A DNA stretch of 64,000 nucleotides from Perca fluviatilis (GCF_010015445.1 NC_053134.1:14976629-15040628); one strand, 5' to 3'. Positions 26,463 through 37,975 are shown, counted from the stretch's first letter. The notes: a model not told the origin generated them from the sequence alone. Numbers and translations: made by a program.

Positions 26463-27042
26463 TAGGGCTAGGCAATATGGTGCAAATCAAATAGCACGAT
26501 ATTCTTGACCAAATACCTCGATGTCGATAACCCGACGATATCGGAGTGTTGACAATAGGGCTGAACGATTTTTGAAAATAATCTAATTGTGATTTTTTTC
26601 CCAAATATTGCGATTGCGATTAAATATGCGATAATTTTTCAAGCTCTTTGTCTTCTGTATTATTTAACAAAGACAATAAATCATCGGATAGTACGAACAA
26701 CACACAATTAGATAGATTAAACAAACTGTTCTTTCCTGGAGGCCAGGTCTGTATGTGATGATGAAATTAGGTGATGCATGAATTTATATGAATGACATCT
26801 TTTATTTAACTACTTCAATCACAGTAGTATACTGAGCACTGCCCAAGCCTGGTGTAAACATTCATATGAAAGTCAAATCACACAAACTAAAGTGCAGATT
26901 GCAGAAATATAAAAACAAATATGTGGCTTAGTAGCATTTAGATTATTTAATTATTCACTGTAGTAAACATATGTAAACATGTGGATTGCACTTTTGGTCT
27001 TTGGACTTTACTATACAGTTAAATAAGTAAAAATATAGTGCG

Positions 27043-27109
27043 TATATATATATATATATACATACATACATACATACATACATACATACATACATACATA
27101 CACACACAC

Positions 27110-27142
<33 letters not shown>
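27043..27142. repeat. Compound (TA)n(CATA)n(CA)n microsatellite
   Basis: TA units pass into about nine CATA units and then CA units; about 100 bp. Confidence 0.97.
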
Positions 27143-27412
27143 ACGGTGTATTTTTGTTTTACAGCGCATAGAGAGGAGCTGCCTCCAGCCCCTCCCCATC
27201 GTGAAGTTGCGTGCCGTGTGCATGACAGCGTCAACGTTGCACTTGCTCAGAGAGGTTATCATTTCGTTAGTTGCTGGTGTTCTTACCGTGGGATTAACTG
27301 TACTAATAACACCATTGAAACACCGCGGCCACGCTGCTGTGAAAGCTCCCCGAACGTCATTTATCAGAGTCTGGTTGTTACCCCTCTCAGTGGCAGCTCC
27401 TCCTCTTCATAT

Positions 27413-27759
27413 TGTAACGAGCACCCCAGTGCTGCAGTGTTGAATAAGGAGGAGATGACTGGCTTGCAACTTCGGTGCATTTATTTAGGTAACACAGCTT
27501 AACTCAGGTCACTGTTGGCCGTGACCACGCCGTCCATTCAGTCGCTAACAACAGACCGAACCCCCGCCCAGGCTCTTCCTCAACCCCCCCCAAAATCCTG
27601 CAAAACTCGGGTTGTCTCGCGAGACAATCGCCACCTAAATAGGTCTGATATAACCACATTGACCTCTGCTGGTAACATTATTGCATAACACAAACATGTA
27701 AACATCTGCATAACTGATGAACTCATAATAACAGGGACACATTCACTCAGCTCATTACA
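27413..27759 (-). mobile_element. Solo LTR (probably Gypsy-like), minus strand, 347 bp
   Basis: The ends are TGTAACGAG and CTCATTACA, the TG...CA inverted termini of an LTR, with a 4-bp duplication, ATAT, at 27409-27412 and 27760-27763. On the minus strand an AATAAA signal (inverse of 27479-27484) lies about 70 bases before the end, as in an R-U5 region. No internal retroelement sequence is present, so it is a solo LTR left by recombination. Family assignment is an inference from layout only. Confidence 0.68.
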
Positions 27760-28318
27760 ATATCTTTATAACGGAGCTAACCGCTAATCAGAGCTAATCG
27801 TTGCTAACCGAGCCTTCAGTTCTGCGTGCCTGTATCCATTAACTGCATGTATGGACTCGAGCCCGAATAAAAGCCTTCATTTTATTAAAATGGCTGTAAA
27901 AGTTTTAAACTACAACTCAGAGTTGTTTGAATGACAGAAATCAGCTCAAGGTACGGCGTAGCGTTAGCGTGCCGTTGATGCTTTCTCTGCGGAGTGCAGA
28001 CTGATTTGCTCTCGCGAGTCATGTGACCAAACCAGCCTTTGCGATTAGGAAATCGCGATTTAACATATTGCGATATTATTGCAAATGCAATTAATCATTC
28101 AGCCCTAGTTGACAACTGGTGCTTTCACAAAATATTTACACAATGAGATTTTTGATAAATAATCATCAGTGGATGTAATGACTAAGTGGTTAGAGGCAAA
28201 TAATAGAATAGCTAGAACAGTCAACACTTATGCCATATTACGTTTTCCAAAATCTAAAACGATATCTAGTCTTTTATACTGATATAATATCGATATATTT
28301 CCCATCCTAAATCCATAG

Positions 28319-29975
28319 TCGTAGGTACCTGTAATTGCTGTGCACACCAATACTTCTGGGGAATACACTGATAGATTAGGAGCTCTGAGTAATCCCAAAC
28401 TGCTGAAATACATTTCACACTTCAGTTTGTTTTGAGGTAGGTTTCAAAATTAGCATAATATGAAAATGTCTATATTACAAACCAAATGGCAGGAAAACCT
28501 GTTGGTGAGTTTAAAGAGTAAAATCCTGACTAAAAGCTGCCCTAGAGATCCTGATCCATAAAACCAAAATATAAACAAAAAAGAGAGACGAGAGAAACAC
28601 AGTACGGAACCTTTTTTTCCTAAATGAGGGTTCGATTGATTTGATAAAGAGCTACTCGTTATGCAGAGATCAAGGGAGAAACGAGATGGCGTGGCAATGA
28701 AGTGATAAAAGCTAAGATGGCATGAGCAGCCATTGGCAAGGATTGTTGATGCAAGACTGTGCTGCATTAGCACTGCCAGATATCAAACCAGAGGAGGAAG
28801 CAGAAGCCAGTCCTGCAACAACATCCTTTAATTGAAACATCTATTTCCATCAACCATTTGATCATCATCTTAGCAAAGCATTATTAAGGCAGTTTTAGTA
28901 ATTTCTGGTGTTCTTATTAATGTCTCTTTGTGTAATTCCACAATTTGTATTAAATCGACTTGATAGGAAGTCCTTAGCAGCCAACAGTAAAAAGATGGCT
29001 GTATCAGTGTAAGCCAGGGCACTGCTGAAAAAGCTTACCCAGTCCTCCATGAAGACACCTTAAGTCAAGGACAATACGTATTAAAGAGGAAAAGTAATTT
29101 CTCAAGCCGAGTACAGGTACGGCATTTAGCAGCCGATTCAAACGAGGATAAGTTACCTGGTAGAGAAAAAAAAAACATAAGCACTTGGAGGTGCAAGTGG
29201 AGGTGAGCTGACAGACAGGCAGGGAAACAGAATAATAGTAGGGGCTCCCATGTACTTGATATGGAATTGAATTTGGCGTATTGTCAAATACGGTTCTGGG
29301 TGCAAATGTCAGGGCACTCACTGCAAATGAAGGTCGATCATTCAACGCCAAAAGTTTGTTCAGGGTAAAAAGAGATGATAGTACAAATAATCCTGATGGT
29401 AAAATCCAAACCAGAGACAAACATTACGACTGTGCTACATTTAATTTCACAGGTGGAACTGACACTGGTAACGGTTCATGGAAGAGAAGAAAAAAAAAAA
29501 AAAAAAAGGAGATAAGACAAACTTGTTCTCCAAATCAATCAAAGAAGAAATTAAGAGATGACTGTTCTAGCTGCAGATTATGGTTGATGAGGTGAATATG
29601 TGTCAGCAGGTTTGATGATGACTTTCCAAATTGAGTGACATACTCTCCTATCCATCCATCACATTTAGTAAACAATCAATCCCACTGAAAAAGCAATCAA
29701 CAGTCCCCCAAAAAATAACTTGATCTATTTCATTGCATGAGAAATGAAATACCAACACTACATTTTGGCATATTCTGTATTTTATACAGTATATGGGCAG
29801 TGATGATCAGGTGCTTTCTGCTATTGTACTTTAATGACTTTGCGGCTATATACATACAGCTATGATCAACTGGGACAATGCAGTTAAGTTTAACAGAAAC
29901 TGTTATTACCATATGCATTACTATAATGTTCCTGGACTCGGTCTATTGTTAGTGATTGAATCCTAATGCAAGATA

Positions 29976-29976
<1 letters not shown>
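28319..29976. other. Non-coding stretch
   Basis: No gene recognised. An A run lies at 29490-29507. The 28319-28600 segment may be old repeat but has no visible ends. Confidence 0.45.

Positions 29977-30004
<28 letters not shown>
29977..30004. repeat. Poly-T tract (28 T), followed by CA-rich run to about 30053
   Basis: Visible directly. It could be the tail of a minus-strand retroelement but nothing upstream supports that. Confidence 0.9.
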
Positions 30005-30011
<7 letters not shown>

Positions 30012-30785
30012 ACGCACACACTCACGCGTCTCGCACACGCACACACACACACACCCTCGATCACCCCGCCGTGCACTCAGCGTCTGTCTCCATGAAAACA
30101 CCGTCTATGGAGAAGACGGCTGGCGAAATTCACAAGTTCACGAAAGGTTGGTATCTCGTGAACACCTTTACACAATCACACATTAAAAAGTGCTATAAAA
30201 ATATTGTATATTCGGAATACAATGTTGTCGGTGTGTTAATGTTGGAGTCCCTACCCGACTCTTAGCAAACAAACGATTGCGCCTGCTTTAGAAAGTTAAC
30301 TAGTCGCAAGTTTGCGGTAAAATGCAGTTGGGTTGTCGAGGTCAAAACACTATGCAGCAGCTGTGAATCAAACTTATTATAAATAATGTTATGTTATTTT
30401 TTTACTCTTACACTGAATGTTTGCTGCTTCAATCCAGATGAGTATTGAAAAGTATTTTCCGCGACTGAAAAAGGCACGTGTTGATGATGAGGATGTCTGA
30501 AACAGAGATGAACAGTCCGACCAGTGGAATTAGTTAGGTTATTATTTTGTTTACAATATATTTTCAGGCTTCAACCAGTGCTGCTCACGCAGAAAGACAC
30601 ACTGGGAGAGAAAGAGATAGATTCGTTAGGCAGTGAAGAAAGAGTAGGAGAGGACAGCATCCAACAGCGTGTCCTCCTCAGTTTTTGATACTTGATTGTA
30701 CCCTCCCCCCCAACCCGGGTGTGGCACGGGGCGACCGACCGACAACCCCCCAAACAAACTGCTTTCTAATCTGTGGGAAACACTG
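30005..30785 (+). mobile_element. hAT-type fragment ending CTGTGGGAAACACTG
   Basis: The right end, whose inverse reads CAGTGTTTCCCACAGATT, is a terminal sequence I associate with a widespread vertebrate hAT group. Upstream is a short transposase leader with an acceptor site. I cannot find the left terminal repeat, so the start is approximate and no duplication is shown. Confidence 0.55.
30438..30500 (+). pseudogene. Putative hAT transposase leader (20 codons)
   Basis: Preceded by CTGCTTCAATCCAG, the frame reads MSIEKYFPRLKKARVDDEDV and then stops. Short basic leaders of this type (x-I-x-K-Y-F...KRxR) precede the TTF/BED-type finger of hAT and ZMYM/GTF2IRD2-like proteins. A second acceptor-like TATTTTCAG at 30561-30569 suggests a former intron. 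Family match by eye only. Confidence 0.4.
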
Positions 30786-32538
30786 TTACTGAAAGGTTCA
30801 AAACTACAATAGGGAAAGTATATTTGACAGACAGGAAGGCAAAATTAGATTAGTGACAACAGATGGATGAATATACTCCACAAACCGGTGGGGAGAAAAC
30901 ACAGAGTGTGAAAGGGAGTCACAAAAGCCACAAATAGAGATTAATGTGTTGAAGAATTGACAACTGAAGAGGCCCAGAGCAGATTGTGTCTTATAGAAAC
31001 AGGCAAACAAAATGAGCAGGGGAATATAATGTATATTTTAAGAGGGTGGGCAGACACCAAGCCATTGATGGACAGGAGGAATTTCCATTAAGTCAGACAA
31101 CATTAGTCAAAAAAAGTCACTTAACTTCCAGGCAGAAAACACTGGCTGACAGTTGACAGATCCCTCCTTTCGAAAACACACAAGGATTTCGCATCAGAAT
31201 CTATCCTATCTTTGCACACACACGGAAAGACTTTTAAACCTCTCACTTTATTCTTAGGCTGTGGAAAATGGCACTAAAATAACTTTCTTAATTTACAAAC
31301 ATGTACGCACATGTACACGCATGCTGTGTTGGTGGTAGGAGAGCAAAGATGAAAGTAATGTTAAAAAAATAGCTCTAGAGGATAGATTAGTAAAAATAAG
31401 GCACAGAAGTGAGCAAGGAATAGGAGAGCAGATGTGAGGAAGACATCAGGTAGAATAAAGTTGCAAGTAAGTACTGCAGAAATTAATTTTGGCAAACCAA
31501 AGGACACCATTGGTGGGAAAATGAAAACTTTGGCCTCCACACCAGTCCTCAGCGAGTGATTGTCCGCTCTGAAATATCACCTTTTCTTTTGTTGCCTTGT
31601 GGGACAGCATCTCTGTTTCCTTTTCTGGCTGACCGCCTCTCTTTACCCCTCTGTGTTCGCACCGTGTTAGATAAATCTTTATCTGTGCCAGGTGGTGTGG
31701 AGTGTCAGGAAACAAACAATACAAAAGGTACATACGCATTTGTATGCAGTGACGTGCGTGTTTTGTGCTTTCAGCTAGTTTGCCATCCCTACAGGCACTC
31801 GCCAGCTTCAGTGACAGGGAGAAAGAAATAAAGAAAAAAATAAGAAGGAAATACTTGAAAAAGGATTTTACAAATTCCATAACACATCAGACACTCAAAT
31901 CCATAACTGTCAAGTGTTGCTTGGTATCATTTAAATTTGTTATACTATAGTGCCAAGACGTTAACCGAGTGTCTGTACTTGTGCTGAAATAATCCATTAT
32001 AAATCTTGTCTAAGCTGAACACGAATTATAGCAACAACAAAAAAAATTCTATAATTCGCAAAGGAACTAACTGATAAAAAATGACCTAGTCATCAAGACA
32101 TTGAATCTGAATTCAAGAAACAAGGCCAGCTCTGTCTATAAGTCAATTGATACGCACACACACTTATGCAAGAACTCACACACAAATGAGTTATATTCAT
32201 CCAATAAGCCTACAGATCCCATTTAATGTGCTGGTATATAAACCTTTCCACTTCCGAATTTTGTGTGTGTGTGTGTGTTAGTGATTAATCCAGTGTTACT
32301 AGTAGGAGGTGGTGATGCCCTGAGGCTGTACTTTTCTCTGATGGAAACTTGACGGCTAAGGTTTATTCCCCTGCATCTCTCTCGCTCTCAATTTCCTTCC
32401 TTCACTGCTTTCCATTCCTGTTCCCTTGTTGCTTCTTCCTTTCTCTCCCTTGACTTTAATTGCGCTCCCTCTCTCCATTTCTTGTCGATCAGTTTAGTGA
32501 TATTCCCTCCATTTTCCCCTCCTGCTGCGCATCCTAAT
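30786..32538. other. Non-coding stretch
   Basis: No gene or transposon ends recognised. A C/T-rich tract at 32370-32520 precedes the next hAT. Confidence 0.5.
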
Positions 32539-33597
32539 TAGGGCTGGGTCGATTCGTCAACGATTACGTAAATGCATCGACAAATAATTTGCGTCGACGC
32601 GTCTAACTGTCTACGCGCGTCACATGTAGAAATCTAAAAATAACATGGCTGTGACAGTATGGATTCCTCACAAGTTCACCAACACGTTGAGAAAAAGGCT
32701 AAAGTGTGGGAGTATTTCACTCTTAATGCCAACAACAACGTGTCTGTAGACTTTATAAAATGATCCCCGAGTCAGGATAACAGCAGCAAAACACCGTAAG
32801 TTCTGCTCACCTATGCCTCTCCAGCTTCTCCCGTCACTCACCCGTATACAGTATGTCCTGCACTTGAGTGTGAGGTAAACTGTGCTACATCTCCCCCATC
32901 TGTAGCACTGTCTTCGATAATTGCGCAACCAGGCCACATTGTTTCAGATATCTCACGAGTCCTTTATAATATCAGTTATAACGGCCCACGTATCAAAAAA
33001 AATTTTAAATTAAAAATCGGGCTTTGGCTCATAATTCCCTTAGAAAGGAGAGAGAATTTTTTTATTTGTGTATTCCTCCTGAAAGTGACTTGAAATGAAA
33101 ATTTGTTTTATTGTTGGATTTATTTGATACATCCGATTTCATGTTGCTAAAATTGTACTTTTTTTACTGATTAATTGGAGAAGAGCTTTGATGTTAAACA
33201 AGAGCTTATTCATTATTTTGATCTACTGCTGTTAAAAACAGCTAATACAGACTACTCTTTTAGCACTTACTCTGTTTATTTTATTTTTTTATTCCTCCTG
33301 AAAGTGACTTTATTTTGTGGCTGGATTGATAGCCTACATCTGGCGTCAGGTTGCACTACAAATTCATTTTACTTGAAAAGTGCAGTGTTAAACTATTTTA
33401 ATAAATAGAGATTTGAACCTTATTGAAATTTGTTTTGTGTAAATTGTTAATTGAGCAATGGTATCGTTAGATTAAGTGTTTGTTTAACAGTGGGGGCAAA
33501 CCAACAGAGGAAACACTGGTTAGATTAATCGAAAAATTAATCATTAGATTAGTCAACTAATCAAATAAATAATCGCTAGGTTAATCGTGCTGCTTGT
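32539..33597 (+). mobile_element. hAT element, right terminus eroded, about 1.06 kb
   Basis: Starts TAGGGCTGGGTCGATTCGTC, followed by GTCGAC-rich subterminal sequence. The distal part repeats ATTAATCGAAAAATTAATC and ACTAATCAAATAAATAATCG, a familiar fish hAT 3' region. The final CAGCCCTA is lost; CCTAA is shared by the two flanks, a possible remnant of the duplication. Internally, 20 bp (ATTCCTCCTGAAAGTGACTT) are repeated at 33073 and 33290. Confidence 0.78.
32659..32763 (+). pseudogene. hAT transposase BED-finger leader
   Basis: A 34-codon frame (MDSSQVHQHVEKKAKVWEYF and onward) ends at a stop. The K-x-K-VWEYF block matches the start of the BED zinc finger in ZBED/hAT transposases, where the aromatic pair precedes the finger cysteines. 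The cysteines and the rest of the protein are missing. Confidence 0.7.
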
Positions 33598-33804
33598 CCA
33601 CCTAAGGGTGTACCTTCAAGCCCTCTCAACATTTTATTTTCACCCTTATCTCTTTAAATCTTGCTCCTCCCTCCTCCTCCCTCCTCGTCGTCCTACCTCT
33701 CTGCAGGTGATTAGCAATGTGGAGGATAAAAAAATGTGATCTCTGTGAAATGAACAGCTTTAATAAATAAGGAACAATAATTGTCTGCTTTCTTCCACTT
33801 GTCA

Positions 33805-33806
<2 letters not shown>

Positions 33807-33848
<42 letters not shown>
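33807..33848. repeat. (GT)n microsatellite
   Basis: About 21 GT units. Confidence 0.97.
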
Positions 33849-33850
<2 letters not shown>

Positions 33851-34649
33851 ATGCAATTAAATAAAGAACAATCCCCCCCACACAAGCAGAAAACAGACAC
33901 TAATCCACAGTCTCCAACTGTTATGAAAATACACCACGATGTACTACAGTGATATTGAGCCTGTAAACTCATTCTGCATAAATGATGGATAAATCCATCA
34001 TGTCCTCCAATGTGACATTTTAAAAGGTCACGTTTTAGGTGTTGATACATTTATACAGCCTGGGAGCAGAACGCAGCACTCCGTGTGAGCGACTAATGTT
34101 TGGTAAATCTGTGACCAGAGGGCCAAGCACACTGTGTGGGATTTGGATGAGGAGGGTCAAATTAAAGTATATTGATCGGGATCAGTATTGTTTCACAATT
34201 TGTACTCTATACTCTGCATCACACTCATACAACAGTGCTGTTATCACAGGGGAGTATTTTTTATATAAAATTAATAGGCTATAATTTTATAACTCATTAT
34301 TGCTTCTTTCATATTTCTGTCTTTATCTCACGTCAACATATATCAATATAACAATATATCATCTTCACAACATGTCCACTTCAGAACATTTTCTCTTCTG
34401 CTCCGTGTTAACACAGAAGTCTGTATAAAATTGACTTTATCTGTAAGAAAATATTCATTTATAAAACCATGTAAATGCCCTCAGGCAACTAGCATTATTA
34501 ACAGCAAGTCAACAAGAAGAAACTGCAAGTATTTGTGAAGAAAATAAATCTCTAAGTAGTTGCAATTTGTGTACCAATTTGTCTCTATGATGTCATGATA
34601 TTGTAAGCGTTTGCATCAATGTGTATGACTTTGGTGTCTGCTTTTCAAT
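33849..34649. other. Non-coding stretch
   Basis: AT-rich, nothing recognised. Confidence 0.5.
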
Positions 34650-34800
34650 GATTTGCAGTCCCTCCAGAAGAACGCAATTATGCGATCGCATAATTCAATG
34701 CATAATCAGCCAAAGTCTGCATATGCATGCCGCATTTTTTCAAATATGCTGCACTTTCGCCGCATAAATTGCCGATTTCCACGCAAAATATGCGATGCTT

Positions 34801-35360
34801 TTCAGAAGAAATCTGGCACAAAATTACACACCGTATCTACTCTTCCTCTATATGCCTCAGACATGCTGTGGTTCAGTTTAAAATAGTGCACCGTCTTCAT
34901 TGGACCAAGGATAGATTGTCTAAAATTAAGACGGGTATTGATCCTACGTGTGATCGGTGCAGACAGGCTCCTGCCACACTACTACACGTTTTGGTTGTGC
35001 CCTAAGCTGCATAATTTCTGGCAGTCCATCTTTGAGGCATTCTCCGAAATATGTGGAACAACAGTACACCCATCTCCGTTGATTTCATTGTTTGGTGTGG
35101 CTCCGATAGATGCCACCCTTTCTGGGCGCCACCTAAACATGATGGCCTTCTGCTCTTTGTTGGCTAGGAGGCTTATTCTGTTTAAATGGAAAGATGTACG
35201 CCCCCCAACATATGGCCAATGGATCAGGGAGGTTATGAGTTATGTTCACTTAGAAAACATTAGATACACTGTAAGAGGGTCCACTAGAAAATTCTATATA
35301 ATTTGGCAGCCTTTTATTTCCTTTGTAGAAGGCGTGGCAGCTACTAGCATATCTATGTAA
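34801..35360 (+). pseudogene. LINE ORF2 C-terminal domain
   Basis: Frame pieces read KIVHRLHWTKDRLSK, CDRCRQAPATLLHV and, after a frameshift near 34995, FWLCPKLHNFWQSIF, forming the C-x(2)-C...H...C knuckle typical of L1-like ORF2 C-termini. LFGVAPIDATLSG and FKWKDVRPPTYGQWIREVM follow, to a stop near 35358. It is a different subfamily from the 15.2-19.1 kb copy, since the tail wording differs. Confidence 0.88.
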
Positions 35361-35660
35361 CCCGATTGTGTTTGCATACTTTTTTTTTTTTTTTGTATAT
35401 ATATATAATTTTTATTATTATTATTTATTGATGTTGTCTTTTTCTTTTATTTACTTAGATATTTGAATTATATTTGTATGAATCTGCAGACTCATATCTG
35501 AGTATGTCTGGATACATGGAAAGTTGTCGGGGTCCAGTACATGTGGGTGGGGGGCACTTGGGAACTATTTGGGTTGTTTGTATGGACAGGAACTTGATTT
35601 GACTATTTCGAGTGTGTTTGCTTGTTATTTTTGAAAATAAAAGAGACCATTTTAAAAAAA
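34801..35660 (+). mobile_element. LINE 3' fragment with 16-bp target duplication
   Basis: AAAATATGCGATGCTT at 34785-34800 recurs as AAAATATGCGGTGCTT at 35661-35676 (15 of 16), directly after an A-rich tail (GAAAATAAAAGAGACC then A11). The fragment encodes only the ORF2 C-terminus plus 3' UTR, so it is a heavily 5'-truncated L1-like copy inserted into the surrounding DNA transposon. Confidence 0.92.
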
Positions 35661-35812
35661 AAAATATGCGGTGCTTGCATGATTTCATAATCCCCGCATT
35701 TTCGTTGCAAAAAAGTCACATATCTTAGCAGAAAGTTGAAAAAATGTTGCGTTTACTTCACACACTTCACACATTTTCCCCTGTTGCCATGGCAACGTTA
35801 TGAAGTGACGTA

Positions 35813-37441
35813 CAGTGCCTTGCGAAAGTATTCGGCCCCCTTGAACGTTTCGACCTTTTGCCACATTTCAGGCCTCAAACATAAAGATATAAAACTGTAA
35901 TTTTTTGTGAAGAATCAACAACAAGTGGGTCCCAATTATGAAGTGGAACGAAATTCATTGGCTATTTCAAACTTTTTTAACAAATAAAAAACTGAAAAAG
36001 TGGGCGTGCAAAATTATTCAGCCCCTTTACTTTCAGTGCAGCAAACTCTCTCCAGAAGTTCAGTGAGGATCTCTGAATGATCCAATGTTGACCTAAATGA
36101 CTAATGATGATAAATAGAATCCAGCTGTGTGTAATCAAGTCTCCGTATAAATGCACCTGCTCTGTGATAGTCTCAGAGGTCAGTGTAAAGCGCAGAGAGC
36201 ATCATGAAGAACAAGGAACACACCAGGCAGGTCCGAGATACTGTTGTGGAGAAGTTTAAAGCTGGATTTGGATACAAAAAGATTTCCCAAGCTTTAAACA
36301 TCCCAAGGAGCACTGTGCAAGCGATAATATTGAAATGGAAGGAGTATCAGACCACTACAAATCTACGAAGACCCGGCCGTCCCTCTAAACTTTCAGCTCA
36401 TACAATGAGAAGACTGATCAGAGATGCAGCCAAGAGGCCCCCATGATCACTCTGGATGAACTGCGGAGATCTACAGCTGAGGCGGGAGACTCTGTCCATA
36501 GGACAACAATCAGTCGTATACTGCACAAATCTGGCCTTTATGGAAGAGTGGCAAGAAGAAAGCCATTTCTTAAAGATATCCATAAAAGTGTCGTTTAAAG
36601 TTTGCCAAAAGCCACCTGGGAGACACACCAAACATGTGGAAGAAGGTGCTGTGGTCAGATGAAACCAAAATCAAACTTTTTGGCAACAATGCAAAACGTT
36701 ATGTTTGGCGTAAAAGCAACACAGCTCATCACCCTGAACACACCATCCCCACTGTCAAACATGGTGGTGGCAGCATCATGGTTTGGGCCTGCTTTTCTTC
36801 AGCAGGGACAGGGAAGATGGTTAAAATTGATGGGAAGATGGATGGAGCCAAATACAGGACCATTCTGGAAGAAAACCTGATGGAGTCTGCAAAAGACCTG
36901 AGACTGGGACGGAGATTTGTCTTCCAACAAGACAATGATCCAAAACATAAAGCAAAATCTACAATGGAATGGTTCACAAATAAACATATCCAGGTGTTAG
37001 AATGGCCAAGTCAAAGTCCAGACCTGAATCCAATCGAGAATCTGTGGAAAGAACTGAAAACTGCTGTTCACAAACGCTCTCCATCCAACCTCACTGAGCT
37101 CGAGCTGTTTTGCAAGGAGGAATGGGCAAAAATGTCAGTCTCTCGATGTGCAAAACTGATAGACATACCCCAAGCGACTTACAGCTGTAATCGCAGCAAA
37201 AGGTGGCGCTACAAAGTATTAACTTAAGGGGGCTGAATAATTTTGCACGCCCAATATTTTAGTTTTTTATTTGTTTAAAAGGTTTGAAATATCCAATAAA
37301 TTTCGTTCCACTTCATGATTGTGTCCCACTTGTTGTTGATTCTTCACAAAAAATTACAGTTTTATATCTTTATGTTTGAGGCCTGAAATGTGGCAAAAGG
37401 TCAAAAAGTTCAAGGGGGCCGAATACTTTCGCAAGGCACTG
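35813..37441 (+). mobile_element. Tc1/mariner element, complete, 1629 bp
   Basis: Both ends carry CAGTGCCTTGCGAAAGTATT next to a duplicated TA (35811-35812 and 37442-37443). The inverted repeats extend about 215 bp at each end, with roughly a dozen differences by eye. Between them is a transposase frame from 36204 to 37227 with only two breaks. It is inserted in the CAGTCCYTCCAG transposon and is the best-preserved element in the window. Confidence 0.97.
36204..37227 (+). pseudogene. Tc1 transposase, near-intact with two 2-bp insertions
   Basis: The start ATG at 36204 opens an 80-residue N-terminal part with the first HTH (KISQALNIPRSTVQAIILKW) and a GRPSK motif. Within a C5 run at 36438-36442 and a GTGT at 36588-36591 the frame shifts; each looks like a 2-bp insertion. 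Then VLWSDET, FQQDNDPKHKA and SPDLNPIENLW give the catalytic Asp, Asp and Glu, with about 34 residues between the last two (DD34E). Net length minus 4 bp is about 339 codons, the usual Tc1 size. As it stands it cannot make a full transposase. Confidence 0.95.
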
Positions 37442-37975
37442 TAATTACACGACCTGAACATCATCGAAAAGCAAGTGTTGGAGGTTGAATTTGACATGTA
37501 CTTTGAGTCTCTTAAGTTGGTATCCAATAAGAAAGCTATCTTAATATCTGATGTCTACTCAAATTTCTTTGTTTAAGTGCTCCTGCTGTCTGAAAGTCTG
37601 TCTCTTTTGTATCTTTTATTTCCCTCTGTTTAGCCTATTACTTTTATTTTTACTTTAATATTATATTATTTGTATATATTTTTGTATCTTATTTGTTTAC
37701 TTATTGCAATGACTGAATATCTGTAAACTATTTTTGGAAATTAAGTTTAAAAAAAGCAGGGTGTTGGGGGAATCACTTTTTCTTCTCTTTTTCATCAAAC
37801 CACAATTTTTACAAGTTCCCACATTTTTTGCAAGTTCCCGCAATTTCATCACATAAAATTGCATAAATATCCCACATATTCCATCGCATTTTTTAAGAAA
37901 ACGTGCCGCATAATCAAGGATTTTTGCCCGCAACAATCACAAAAAAACTGCGTTTTTCTGGAAGGACTGGATTTG

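Larger units (their letters stand above)
26556..28107. mobile_element. Inner hAT element, 1552 bp, perfect duplication
   Basis: Starts TAGGGCTGAACGATTTTTG and ends AATCATTCAGCCCTA, flanked by a perfect 8-bp duplication, GTTGACAA, at 26548-26555 and 28108-28115. It therefore inserted into the outer MITE. Subterminal regions are rich in GCGATT/ATTGCG motifs. It contains a TA/CATA/CA array and a solo LTR. An open frame at 27201-27443 resembles no protein I know. Confidence 0.95.
26463..28310. mobile_element. Outer hAT MITE, hosting a second hAT
   Basis: Starts TAGGGCTAGGCAATATGG and ends with ATATCGATATATTTCCCATCCTA, an eroded inverse repeat. The flanks ATCCATAC (26455-26462) and ATCCATAG (28311-28318) agree at 7 of 8 bases. 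The interior (ACCAAATACCTCGATGTCGATA and, after the inner element, GGTGCTTTCACAAAATATTT) is typical of an abundant fish hAT MITE. About 290 bp belong to this element; the rest is the inner insertion. Confidence 0.85.
34656..37969. mobile_element. DNA transposon with CAGTCCYTCCAG ends and 6-bp duplication, hosting two insertions
   Basis: The left end CAGTCCCTCCAGAAGAACGC pairs with the inverse of the right end, CAGTCCTTCCAGAAAAACGC. Flanks show a perfect 6-bp direct repeat, GATTTG, at 34650-34655 and 37970-37975. Subterminal regions are rich in GCATAA/TATGCG. Subtracting the LINE tail (34801-35676) and the Tc1 element (35813-37443) leaves roughly 800 bp with no coding capacity. A 6-bp duplication does not fit hAT (8), Tc1 (TA) or Kolobok/piggyBac (TTAA), so I leave the superfamily open. 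Confidence 0.8.

Noticed and set aside
27201..27443. 80-codon frame with hydrophobic stretch (VAGVLTVGLTVLI)
   Set aside because: It lies wholly inside a non-autonomous hAT element and runs into the solo LTR; it could not be tied to any protein family.
28319..28600. Possible continuation of the Tc1 element beyond the nested hAT
   Set aside because: No Tc1 N-terminal or inverted-repeat sequence could be recognised there, so it was left unassigned.
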